A DNA stretch of 64,000 nucleotides from Aphodoplasma sp045626925 (lineage in GTDB: Bacteria; Bacillota; Clostridia; UBA1381; UMGS1253), in assembly GCA_045626925.1 (NCBI GenBank), contig JAZUQZ010000029.1:1-64000 (forward strand). The letters are read 5' to 3'. The notes below the pieces were generated by a model. That model was given only the letters and a program-made list of their open reading frames with translations, did no database searches and was not told the DNA's origin. Below, piece by piece: positions 16,292 to 24,281 of the stretch. Every line of letters begins with the position of its first letter. The stretch's first letter is position 1. A program made the position numbers and the translations under genes.

Positions 16292-17551
16292 TTATGCCTC
16301 CTCATATTCGGCTATATATCCTTTTATTGCACTTGCTGCTGCAGTATAAGGCGACGCAAGATATACCTCGCTGTCCGTATGTCCCATTCTGCCGACAAAA
16401 TTGCGATTTGTTGTGGCAATACACCTCTCGCCTGATGCTAAAATGCCCATATAACCACCAAGGCATGGACCACATGTCGGAGTAGATACAACCGCGCCGG
16501 CGTCCATAAAGGCACTTATATATCCGCGTTCTATACATTCGCGCATAATTTGCATTGTTGCAGGGATTATAATACACCTTACACCATCTGCAATTTTTTT
16601 GCCGTTTAAAACCTCATATGCAGCTTTCATATCCTCCATTCTGCCATTTGTGCAGCTACCGATTACTACCTGGTCAAGCTTTATGTATGAAAGCTCTTTT
16701 GCCCTTTTTGTATTATCCGGCAAATGGGGACAGCTTACAGTAGGCACAATATCTGTCAGGTCAATGGTTATTTCTTGATCATAAACTGCGTCATCATCGG
16801 CGCTATAAATTGTGCCTTTGCGCTCCTGACGGTTTGTTATATACTCTTTTGTGATTTCATCGACGGGGAAAATACCGTTTTTTGCGCCTGCTTCGATGAC
16901 CATATTGCATATACAAAAGCGATCATCCATTGAAAGCGTTTTTGCCCCTTCACCACAAAACTCAATGCTTTTGTATAATGCTCCGTCAACGCCGAGCATT
17001 CCTATCAGTGTAAGTATAACATCTTTTCCGCTACAATTTTTATTAAGTTTGCCACAAAGCTTTACCTTTATGGCAGAGGGCACCCTAAACCATGCTTTGC
17101 CCGTTGCCATACCGGCCGCCATATCGGTACTGCCCACGCCTGTAGCAAATGCCCCAAGTGCACCATATGTACAGGTATGGCTATCTGCACCAATGATACA
17201 GTCGCCAGCAGTTACGACGCCCTGCTCCGGCAAAAGCGCATGTTCAATTCCCATTTTTCCTACATCATAAAAATGACTTATATTGTGACAGCGTGCAAAT
17301 TCGCGACACGCCTTTGATTGTTCGGCAGATTTTATATCCTTATTCGGCACAAAATGGTCGAGCACAATTGCAACTCTGCTTTTGTTAAAAATGTCTTTAA
17401 ATCCTGCTTTTTCAAACTCGTTTATGGCTACGGGCGTTGTGATGTCGTTGCCCATAACGATATCGAGGCTTGTACTTATAAGCTGGCCCGGTTCAACGCT
17501 GTCAAGACCTGCGTGAGCGGCAAGAATTTTTTGAGTCATTGTCATTGCCAT
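16292..17551 (-). CDS. leuC: 3-isopropylmalate dehydratase large subunit
   Basis: The [4Fe-4S] catalytic subunit of isopropylmalate isomerase. It is 419 residues, the shorter archaeal/clostridial type. Features include LDHFVPNKDIKSA, GADSHTCTYGALGAFATGVGS, IGSCTNGRMED and the cluster-binding CGPCLGGYMG. AAGGTGG precedes the ATG. Twelve bases separate it from leuA. Confidence 0.97.
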   Translation of the reverse strand: MAMTMTQKILAAHAGLDSVEPGQLISTSLDIVMGNDITTPVAINEFEKAGFKDIFNKSRVAIVLDHFVPNKDIKSAEQSKACREFARCHNISHFYDVGKMGIEHALLPEQGVVTAGDCIIGADSHTCTYGALGAFATGVGSTDMAAGMATGKAWFRVPSAIKVKLCGKLNKNCSGKDVILTLIGMLGVDGALYKSIEFCGEGAKTLSMDDRFCICNMVIEAGAKNGIFPVDEITKEYITNRQERKGTIYSADDDAVYDQEITIDLTDIVPTVSCPHLPDNTKRAKELSYIKLDQVVIGSCTNGRMEDMKAAYEVLNGKKIADGVRCIIIPATMQIMRECIERGYISAFMDAGAVVSTPTCGPCLGGYMGILASGERCIATTNRNFVGRMGHTDSEVYLASPYTAAASAIKGYIAEYEEA

Positions 17552-17562
17552 AACAATCCACC

Positions 17563-19224
17563 TTATTTCATATTATTGTACGCACTCAGAAGTGCGTTTG
17601 CACTGGCGTGGATAATATCTGTGTCGGTGCCTGCACCCCAGGACATATTGCCATCCTTGTCCTTAAGGCCGATATATGCCGCCGCAATACTGCCCGAACC
17701 TCTCTCCTGCATACTGTGCTCAGAATAAACATCAAGCAGGTATTCTGCACCGGTGTACTTTTTAAGTGCGTTACTTACTGCATCAAGAGAACCGTTTCCA
17801 TTTGCCACAAGGGTAGTGCTTATACCATCCTTTACAAAAGTGATTTCGGTTTCTACGCCGTTTCCTTTTCTATAAAAGTTCATATCAGAAATAGAAATTG
17901 CGGTTGAATGCAAGAAATAATTTGATTTGAAAATTTCAAGAACCTCTTCGGCACGGAGCTCTTTATGCTCTCTGTCAGAAACGCTCTTGCACAGATAGCT
18001 CAAATGCTCGCGCATGCGCTTTGGCAACGAATATCCATAAGTGTGCTCAAGCAGATAACCTATGCCGCCCTTGCCACTTTGAGAGTTTACACGGATTACA
18101 TCTGCATCATATGTACGATTTATATCGTTCGGGTCAATAGGGACATATGGCACATTCCAGCGATGCATATCCTTTTGCTCGCGATATTTCATACCCTTTG
18201 CAATAGCGTCCTGATGACTGCCGGAAAAGGCAGCAAACACAAGAGCACCGGCATAGGGTGCGCGTTCGCTGACATTCATACCTGTACAGTTTTCATATTT
18301 TTCAACAAGATGTGGTATATTTGAAAAGTCAAGGCCGGGGTCTATACCATGCGAATACATATTCATTGCAAGTGTAACGATGTCAACATTTCCCGTACGC
18401 TCGCCATTGCCGAAAAGCGTGCCCTCAACACGCTGGGCGCCCGCAAGAAGCGCAAGCTCTGTATCGGCAACACTTGTCCCACGGTCATTATGCGGATGAA
18501 GTGACAGCGTAACAAATTCGCGATATTTAAGATTTTCACTCATATATTCAACCTGACTTGCGTATATGTGAGGCATACTCACTTCTACAGTAACCGGCAG
18601 ATTTATAATAACATTGTTATTTTCTGATGGCTCAAGCACATCAAGAACAGCATTACACACTTCAAGTGCATATTCCGGCTCGGTCCCCGTAAAGCTTTCG
18701 GGCGAATATTCGAAACGAAAATTGCAGTCATATTCTTTTGCAAGCTTTTTTATAAGCATTGCACCATCAATGGCAATTTTTTTAATCTCTTCTTTCGATT
18801 TGCGAAATACTTGCTCGCGTTGTGCAACGCTTAACGAGTTATAAAAATGAATAATCGCATTTGGTGCACCTTTACAAGCATCAAATGTCTTTCGAATAAT
18901 GTGTTCGCGACACTGTGTGAGTACCTGGATTGTTACACCGTCGGGTATAAGATTTTTATCAATCAAAGTGCGCAAAAACTCATACTCGGTATCGCTTGCG
19001 GCAGGAAATCCTACCTCAATCTCTTTAAAGCCGACATCTAAAAGCATTTTATAATACTCAAGTTTTTCGTCGAGGCTCATAGGGATAACGAGGCTTTGGT
19101 TACCGTCGCGCATATCGACACTGCACCATATGGGCGGCACTTCGATATGGTCTTTTGTTACCCATTTATGATATTGGCTTGGGGCGGGATAATATCCGAC
19201 GCCGTATTTGCTCGCATCCATCAT
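17563..19224 (-). CDS. leuA: 2-isopropylmalate synthase (mycobacterial/fungal-like form)
   Basis: Condenses acetyl-CoA with 2-ketoisovalerate, the committed leucine step. The 553-residue protein has IEVPPIWCSVDMRDGNQSL at the active site, GFKEIEVGFPAAS, LSLHPHNDRGTSVADTELA with metal-binding histidines, and a C-terminal leucine-sensing domain of about 150 residues. The opening YYPAPSQYHKW-like segment and PPIWCSVD place it in the long LeuA class known from Mycobacterium and yeast, not the common Bacillus form. The first ATG (19224) follows GGGAG; the second is three bases later and equally possible. Confidence 0.96.
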   Translation of the reverse strand: MMDASKYGVGYYPAPSQYHKWVTKDHIEVPPIWCSVDMRDGNQSLVIPMSLDEKLEYYKMLLDVGFKEIEVGFPAASDTEYEFLRTLIDKNLIPDGVTIQVLTQCREHIIRKTFDACKGAPNAIIHFYNSLSVAQREQVFRKSKEEIKKIAIDGAMLIKKLAKEYDCNFRFEYSPESFTGTEPEYALEVCNAVLDVLEPSENNNVIINLPVTVEVSMPHIYASQVEYMSENLKYREFVTLSLHPHNDRGTSVADTELALLAGAQRVEGTLFGNGERTGNVDIVTLAMNMYSHGIDPGLDFSNIPHLVEKYENCTGMNVSERAPYAGALVFAAFSGSHQDAIAKGMKYREQKDMHRWNVPYVPIDPNDINRTYDADVIRVNSQSGKGGIGYLLEHTYGYSLPKRMREHLSYLCKSVSDREHKELRAEEVLEIFKSNYFLHSTAISISDMNFYRKGNGVETEITFVKDGISTTLVANGNGSLDAVSNALKKYTGAEYLLDVYSEHSMQERGSGSIAAAYIGLKDKDGNMSWGAGTDTDIIHASANALLSAYNNMK

Positions 19225-19265
19225 ACAAATCTGCTCCCTTTTGCTTCTGTTTATATAACAACTTC

Positions 19266-20447
19266 TTATTTTTTATGCCTTTTAACAAAGCGTTCTATTC
19301 GCTCAAGTGCCTCTCTGATATTATCTATTGAATAGGCATAAGAGCATCGTATAAACCCTTCGCCGCTTTTGCCGAAAGCGTTGCCCGGAATAACGGCGAT
19401 TTTTTCTTCTTGCAGAAGCTTTTCACAAAATTCATTTGAACTAAAACCTGTGCTTTTAATACACGGAAAAACATAGAATGCACCAAGAGGCTCAAAACAG
19501 CTCAGGCCCATTTTGCGAAAGCCGTCAACAATATATCTTCTTCTGCGGTCATATTCCTTTTTCATGCGCTCTATATCACCATCGCCGTTTTTTAACGCTT
19601 CAATAGCAGCATACTGGCTTGTGGTTGGCGCACTCATAATTGCATACTGATGAATTTTTGTCATTGCGGAGATAAGCTCTTTATTGCCGCACGCATATCC
19701 AAGACGCCAACCCGTCATAGCATATGCCTTTGAAAATCCGCTTACAATGACGGTTCTCTCACGCATCGACGGTATCTGTGCAATAGAAAAATGTTTATTC
19801 TTTCCATAAGTAAGTTCGGCATATATTTCGTCTGAAATTACAATTATATTTGTACCCTCAAGAACTTTTGCAATTTCTTCAAGCTGCTCGCGCGTCATAA
19901 TGCCACCTGTGGGGTTGTTCGGATAGGGCAGTACGAGCGCCTTGGTCTTGGGCGTGATTGCGTTGCGAAGAACATCTGCACGAAGAGCAAAATTATCCTC
20001 CTCGTATGTTTCAAGAGGCACTGCAACGCCACCTGCAAGCTCGGTATCGGGCTTGTAGCAGACAAAGCTTGGCTCCGGAACAAGAACCTCATCGCCTGGG
20101 GCAACAATTGCACGCAAAACGAGGTCAATCGCCTCACTTCCGCCAACGGATACAAGCACCTCGCTTGCGCCGTCATATTCTAAACTAAATCGTCTTTTTA
20201 AATAATTTGCAATTTCACATCGAAGAGTAGCAAGACCGGAATTTGATGTATAATAGGTATGTCCGTTCTCAAGCGAAGATATGCCTGCTTCGCGTATATG
20301 TGCAGGAGTGATAAAGTCCGGCTCACCAACGCCGAGCGATATTGCACCATCCATTTCATTTACAATGTCAAAAAACTTTCTTATACCGGATGGCGCCATA
20401 TTTCTGACCACCGGCGATAAAATACTTTTTATGTCAAATTCACTCAT
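19266..20447 (-). CDS. Class I/II PLP-dependent aminotransferase
   Basis: A 393-residue fold-type I aminotransferase: SLGVGEPDF, the PNNPTGG motif, DEIYAEL, and the PLP-binding lysine in SGFSKAYAMTGWRLGY. Its place between an Lrp-type regulator and leuA suggests transamination of a branched-chain keto acid or an aromatic/alanine-type substrate, but closely similar enzymes are aspartate, alanine or N-acetyl-LL-diaminopimelate aminotransferases, so the substrate is open. The ATG overlaps the regulator stop by 4 nt, so the two are co-translated. Confidence 0.93.
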   Translation of the reverse strand: MSEFDIKSILSPVVRNMAPSGIRKFFDIVNEMDGAISLGVGEPDFITPAHIREAGISSLENGHTYYTSNSGLATLRCEIANYLKRRFSLEYDGASEVLVSVGGSEAIDLVLRAIVAPGDEVLVPEPSFVCYKPDTELAGGVAVPLETYEEDNFALRADVLRNAITPKTKALVLPYPNNPTGGIMTREQLEEIAKVLEGTNIIVISDEIYAELTYGKNKHFSIAQIPSMRERTVIVSGFSKAYAMTGWRLGYACGNKELISAMTKIHQYAIMSAPTTSQYAAIEALKNGDGDIERMKKEYDRRRRYIVDGFRKMGLSCFEPLGAFYVFPCIKSTGFSSNEFCEKLLQEEKIAVIPGNAFGKSGEGFIRCSYAYSIDNIREALERIERFVKRHKK

Positions 20448-20941
20448 AGAGTAATCATCTCTCTTTCGTCCTCGGACTCGTGCGCAAAAATGACGCCTGC
20501 ATCTTTATACTTTTTGAGCACAAAGTGAGTTGCAGTGCTCAACACGCTATCCATGGGAGCAAGCTTTTCCGACACAAAAAGAGAAACCTCTTTAAGTGTT
20601 TTGCCTTCAATAAAAACAGCCAAATCAAAGCCGCCACTCATCAAATAAACGCTTTGCACACAGTCGTGCTGGTATATTTTTTTTGCAATTTTGTCAAACC
20701 CTTCACCAAGCTGGGGTGTAACCTTTAGCTCGATAAAAGCGCTGACATATTCTTTCATAGTTTTTTCCCAATTTATAAGCGTTTTATAACCAAGAATTAT
20801 GTTGTCCTTTTCAAAGGACTTGATGGCGGCTGCAACCTCTTGAGGAGCTTCGTCCAGCATAACAGCAATTTGTTCCGGTGAAATTTTGCAATCGCGCTCC
20901 AATATCTCTAAAATCTGTTCCATTTCAAGCTTCTTATCCAT
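20444..20941 (-). CDS. Lrp/AsnC-family transcriptional regulator
   Basis: A 165-residue protein: N-terminal winged helix (ILEILERDCKISPEQIAVML) and a C-terminal RAM/ACT ligand domain (VQSVYLMSGGFDLAVFIEG). Lrp-family proteins sense amino acids. It is the first gene of the leu/ilv operon and probably regulates it, perhaps with its own promoter. It is somewhat unusual in that the helix-turn-helix follows an acidic lead and the ending is charged (ESEDERE). AAGGAGGAG precedes the ATG. Confidence 0.93.
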   Translation of the reverse strand: MDKKLEMEQILEILERDCKISPEQIAVMLDEAPQEVAAAIKSFEKDNIILGYKTLINWEKTMKEYVSAFIELKVTPQLGEGFDKIAKKIYQHDCVQSVYLMSGGFDLAVFIEGKTLKEVSLFVSEKLAPMDSVLSTATHFVLKKYKDAGVIFAHESEDEREMITL

Positions 20942-20980
20942 AAAAATCTCCTCCTTGGCATTATTTTTACCCTATTATAT

Positions 20981-21010
20981 ATTATACACCAAGAAAGCAC
21001 AATAAATCAA
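20981..21010 (-). promoter_or_regulatory. Promoter of the lrp-leu-ilv operon
   Basis: On the minus strand TTGATT (21010-21005) and TATAAT (20986-20981) are 18 bp apart. A partly symmetric GGCTATGTTAACAGCC at 21037-21052 lies upstream of the -35 and could be a regulator site; Lrp sites are too degenerate to confirm this by eye. No T-box leader is present. Confidence 0.65.
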
Positions 21011-21134
21011 TGTATTTTTGCTAATTAACGGAAAATGGCTATGTTAACAGCCTGCATTTTAACAAAAAACAATCATAAAAATTTATGAGCCTATATTGTA
21101 ACCACAACCACACCATTTTCATATTATGTTATTA

Positions 21135-21187
21135 CGATAATCAATTTCAAAAAAGCGCGATGCTTTTTAAGTTTGTGTCGATTATCG
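21135..21187 (+). promoter_or_regulatory. Nested inverted repeat upstream of the miniprotein gene
   Basis: CGATAATC (21135-21142) pairs with GATTATCG (21180-21187), and an AAAAAGC/GCTTTTT hairpin lies between the arms. CAGATT-AAA-AATCTG follows at about 21190-21204. This could be an operator or a folded leader for the 33-codon gene. Confidence 0.35.
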
Positions 21188-21233
21188 AGCAGATTAAAAA
21201 TCTGTATAAAATGTGTGGGAAGGAGGCTTGGCT

Positions 21234-21335
21234 ATGGGCTGCTTTTTTAACGGATGTGGCGATGATAACGGTTGTAGCTGGATTCTTTGGATAATCCTTA
21301 TTCTTATCGTTATTTGCTGCTGCTGCAACGACTAA
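21234..21335 (+). CDS. 33-residue Cys-rich single-pass membrane miniprotein
   Basis: It starts 5 to 8 nt after the strong site GGAAGGAGG. The product opens MGCFFNGCGDDNGCS, continues as one hydrophobic helix (WILWIILILIVI) and ends CCCCND. Seven cysteines in 33 residues, three before and four after the helix, suggest metal binding or disulphide cross-linking at the membrane. Very small Cys-rich proteins with a W-I-I-L helix occur in spore-forming Firmicutes (YjcZ-like or 'high-cysteine' annotations); I infer membership from pattern only. It has its own terminator and runs opposite to both neighbours. Confidence 0.7.
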   Translation: MGCFFNGCGDDNGCSWILWIILILIVICCCCND

Positions 21336-21384
21336 TTAAACGCGTGACACAAAAACCGTCAAAGCGGACTTTGGGAAAATACCT

Positions 21385-21455
21385 CCATAGCAAAAGCTGC
21401 CACGACTATAGAGTATAGCAATATAAAAGGTAGCTTTGCAGAGCTCATATGAGCA
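21385..21455 (+). other. Structured 3' region of the miniprotein transcript
   Basis: GCAAAAGCTGCC and GGTAGCTTTGC form an imperfect 10-bp stem, CTATA-GAG-TATAG is nested inside, and the palindrome GCTCATATGAGC follows. It lies between the miniprotein stop and its terminator, so it is probably a folded 3' UTR or small RNA. Confidence 0.35.
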
Positions 21456-21457
21456 AT

Positions 21458-21494
21458 AAAAATACCGTCGGCACAAACTGTCGACGGTATTTTT
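21458..21494 (+). terminator. Terminator of the miniprotein transcript
   Basis: AAAATACCGTCG pairs with CGACGGTATTTT and runs into T residues. Confidence 0.88.
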
Positions 21495-21523
21495 CTATTA
21501 TATTATGTTTTTATATTTTTTGT

Positions 21524-21562
21524 GCAAAAAACAAATCCCACAACAATCGTTGTGGGATTTTG
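21524..21562 (-). terminator. Terminator of rplM-rpsI
   Basis: AAATCCCACAAC pairs with GTTGTGGGATTT; on the minus strand it is followed by TTGTTTTTT. It lies 15 nt beyond the rpsI stop. Confidence 0.88.
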
Positions 21563-21577
21563 AATTTGATAAAATAA

Positions 21578-21973
21578 TTATCTCTTTGAAAACTGCGGAG
21601 CTCTTCTTGCCGCCTTGAGTCCGTACTTCTTTCTTTCCTTCATTCTTGGGTCACGAGTCAAATAGCCTGCCTTCTTAAGCACTGCTCTAAACTCACCATC
21701 AGCCTCAAGCAATGCACGAGCAATACCGTGGCGGATTGCGCCTGCCTGACCTGTGAAACCACCACCTGTAACAGTAGTCAATACATCAAATTTGCCTTCT
21801 GTCTTTGTAGCAGCCAATGGCTGACGAACGATAACCTTAAGTGTCTCAAGGCCAAAATAATCGTCGATATCTCTTTTGTTTATTGTAATATTTCCTGTAC
21901 CCGGAACAAGACGAACTCTTGCAACAGATTTCTTTCTTCTACCAGTACCGCAAAATGCTATTTTATCTGCCAT
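21578..21973 (-). CDS. rpsI: 30S ribosomal protein S9
   Basis: A 131-residue S9 with GTGRRKKSVARVRLVPG at the start and the conserved tail RRAPQFSKR, whose terminal lysine-arginine reaches the ribosomal P site. It follows rplM by 17 nt, the universal L13-S9 pair. Confidence 0.98.
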   Translation of the reverse strand: MADKIAFCGTGRRKKSVARVRLVPGTGNITINKRDIDDYFGLETLKVIVRQPLAATKTEGKFDVLTTVTGGGFTGQAGAIRHGIARALLEADGEFRAVLKKAGYLTRDPRMKERKKYGLKAARRAPQFSKR

Positions 21974-21990
21974 TTTCGTAATCCTCCTCC

Positions 21991-22428
21991 TTATTTAATC
22001 TCGCCGGTCCATACTTCAGGCTTTTGTGCTGCGTTTTCATGCTCGCCGCCCTTGTATACACGAAGTCTCTTAAGCGCATGTGCACCGATTGTGTTGTGAG
22101 GAAGCATTCCCTCAATAGCCATATACATTGCTTTATCGCTATTCTCTGCCATAAGCTTATTGTACTTAATCTCCTTAAGGCCGCCAATCCAACCTGTGTG
22201 ATAATAACGCACCTTGTTGTCAATTTTATTTCCTGTAAGTACTGCCTTGTCTGTGTTTAAAACGATAACATGGTCACCACAGTCAACATTTGGAGTAAAT
22301 GTAGGAAGATGTTTTCCTCTCAAAATACTTGCCGCTGCTGCTGCAACTCTACCAAGCGGCTTATCAGTTGCATCTATAATATACCATTTTCTGCTCTGTT
22401 CGCTGCTTTTTGCCATATAGCTGCTCAT
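21991..22428 (-). CDS. rplM: 50S ribosomal protein L13
   Basis: A 145-residue L13: KWYIIDATDKPLGRVA, then GDHVIVLNTDKAVLTGNK and GMLPHNTIGAHALKRLRVY. AGGAGGTAG precedes the ATG. I see no convincing L13 leader motif in the 260 nt upstream, which is AT-rich and holds only the greA terminator. Confidence 0.98.
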   Translation of the reverse strand: MSSYMAKSSEQSRKWYIIDATDKPLGRVAAAAASILRGKHLPTFTPNVDCGDHVIVLNTDKAVLTGNKIDNKVRYYHTGWIGGLKEIKYNKLMAENSDKAMYMAIEGMLPHNTIGAHALKRLRVYKGGEHENAAQKPEVWTGEIK

Positions 22429-22629
22429 TTTTCTACCTCCTTAAATAACTTGCTTATATTCAAAAATAAGCTATAACATAATTACCATATGATATTTTAA
22501 TACAATGTGTTATTTTTGTCAATAGATTTTTTCTATTTTTTTAATCTATAAAAACCAATCTCTCGATTTCTCTGTTTTTCTTTGTTTTTCTCGCATATGC
22601 TCAGTTTCGATTTTCAAAAATTTAATTAA

Positions 22630-22673
22630 AAAATAAGCCTGCACATCAAAAAACCGATGTTTACAGGCTAATT
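22630..22673 (-). terminator. Terminator of greA
   Basis: On the minus strand AGCCTG..ACATC pairs with GATGT.CAGGCT around a T-rich loop, followed by TATTTTTT. Confidence 0.8.
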
Positions 22674-22692
22674 TATACAGACAAATCGTTAT

Positions 22693-23172
22693 CTATCTTG
22701 AAATATCAAGAATTTTAAACTGAACAGTTCCTGCAGGCACTTCTACATCAACAATATCTCCAACCTTTTTGCCCATAATAGCTTTGCCGACAGGCGACTC
22801 GTATGAAAGCCTGTTTTGCGATGGGTCTGCCTCGGAGCTTCCAACAATTGAATATTCCTCTTCATCTTCAAACTCGACATCTAAAAGTTTTACCTTTGTG
22901 CCTATGCTAACAGCGTCTGTGCTGATATCTTTTTCTTCAACAACTCGTGATATTTTGAGCATTCCTTCGATTTGGGCAATTCTTGCTTCAACTTGTGCCT
23001 GCTCATTTTTGGCTTCGTCATATTCGGAGTTCTCCGACAAATCACCAAAAGCCAAAGCCTGCTTTATTTTTTCTGCGACCTCTTTACGACGAACGACGCG
23101 TAACTCTTCAAGCTCGTTTTCAAGTTTTGCAAGCCCGTCCGCAGTCATAAGAAGTTCCTTTACCTTTTCCAT
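22693..23172 (-). CDS. greA: Transcription elongation factor GreA
   Basis: A 159-residue GreA. The N-terminal coiled coil carries LENELEELRVVRRKEVAEKI and the conserved acidic loop FGDLSENSEYDEAKNEQ, whose D and E residues stimulate RNA polymerase cleavage of backtracked RNA. The C-terminal FKBP-like domain ends in SPVGKAIMGKKVGD. I start at ATG 23172, where AGGAGG lies at normal distance; a 13-residue upstream extension is not conserved. Confidence 0.97.
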   Translation of the reverse strand: MEKVKELLMTADGLAKLENELEELRVVRRKEVAEKIKQALAFGDLSENSEYDEAKNEQAQVEARIAQIEGMLKISRVVEEKDISTDAVSIGTKVKLLDVEFEDEEEYSIVGSSEADPSQNRLSYESPVGKAIMGKKVGDIVDVEVPAGTVQFKILDISR

Positions 23173-23276
23173 ATTACAAAATCCTCCATACCTTTGCCAA
23201 ACATAAAGCAATATATTTTAAAAAGAATTTGTCAAACGAACTTATACTGTCACACATATTGTTATTTATTATACTA

Positions 23277-24167
23277 TTATACTTGTAATTTGTCAATGTT
23301 TTTGTGCGTATTGTATAGAACTTTTTTAAATCTGCAGCCAATGAGCTCCAAATCGCGCGTGATATCTGTTGTGTGTGAAATATTTATTCCACAACAATCA
23401 AACAAAAACTCCATACAACGCTGGTCACAAACAACAAAATAATCCATAAGCGCATTAAACCCAAATGCAAGCGAAAATTCGATTGCGTTTCTACATCGGA
23501 ATGGGCAAAGTCCGCTTTCGTCTATGAGTATAGTTTTTTCGTTTGTCGGTGCACGGGCGAGTTTGTCAGCTGCGATTACAAGGTTGCACTCGTTAAGCTC
23601 TGAAATATTTTTTGATATACCAACCGCAAGGCCGCTTTGCTCACAGAGCTTGTCGGCGTAAATGCGCGCTACATCATCAGACTCGGTGTAAAGTGTGATA
23701 TCCTTAAATTTTTCACAAATGTTTTCCAAAATTTTATAACCATGCTCATCGAAGTGTTCTTGCCATACGCCAACGCGTGCATCAAGCATATTGATTTGCT
23801 CTTTTTTGGCGCACCACTTTAATATATCGCATAACAAAAGGTCAAATATACGCCTGCCTGTAGGGACTTTAAATTGTTTAAAAAAATTCCCACAGGGCAT
23901 AAAATTGAGCATATCATCTGTAAGGTATACACTCCCAACACCATGTCGCATAAGCTCGTTTACGCATTTGTCAACAATGCGCTGTGCCTTTTTTTCTTTT
24001 AGTTCACACGCATCTGCGATATTATAAGGTATTGTGTAGATAAAAACATCGTCGGTTGCATTGATTATATTTACACTCGATATTATGCTCCGTTTTATTT
24101 TGAATATATCTAAAAATGAAAAATTTTTATTTTCGTTTTGCTTAAGAGAAATTACCGCACATTTCAT
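23277..24167 (-). CDS. Unrecognised protein with a possible Rossmann-like half
   Basis: I do not recognise this 296-residue protein. The N-terminal ~130 residues contain INATDDVFIYTIPYNIADAC and a helix-rich VDKCVNELMRHGVGSVYL. The middle reads like a Rossmann unit: DARVG.., DITLYTESDDVARIYADKL, then ELNECNLVIAADKLARA, and a strand TILIDESGLCPFRCRN, reminiscent of the NAD-domain of glutamyl-tRNA reductase or dehydrogenase-like proteins. It has twelve cysteines, including DCCGI. The ATG follows AGAGGTGAG. It stands between greA and groEL with the same orientation but with no clear operon link to either. Confidence 0.7.
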   Translation of the reverse strand: MKCAVISLKQNENKNFSFLDIFKIKRSIISSVNIINATDDVFIYTIPYNIADACELKEKKAQRIVDKCVNELMRHGVGSVYLTDDMLNFMPCGNFFKQFKVPTGRRIFDLLLCDILKWCAKKEQINMLDARVGVWQEHFDEHGYKILENICEKFKDITLYTESDDVARIYADKLCEQSGLAVGISKNISELNECNLVIAADKLARAPTNEKTILIDESGLCPFRCRNAIEFSLAFGFNALMDYFVVCDQRCMEFLFDCCGINISHTTDITRDLELIGCRFKKVLYNTHKNIDKLQV

Positions 24168-24234
24168 ATATTCTCACCTCTTATGAAATGTATATGCGGA
24201 CGCTACAAAAAATATCTCATAAAAAATTTATAAA

Positions 24235-24264
24235 TAAAAAGCGGCTCGAAAACGAGCCGCTAAA
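24235..24264 (-). terminator. Terminator of groES-groEL
   Basis: GCGGCTCG pairs with CGAGCCGC around AAAA, and TTTTT follows on the minus strand. Confidence 0.9.
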
Positions 24265-24281
24265 ATATTATACTGTGCGAA

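Noticed and set aside
22429..22692. L13 (rplM) leader RNA
   Set aside because: I expected a structured autoregulatory leader but see only AT-rich sequence and the greA terminator.
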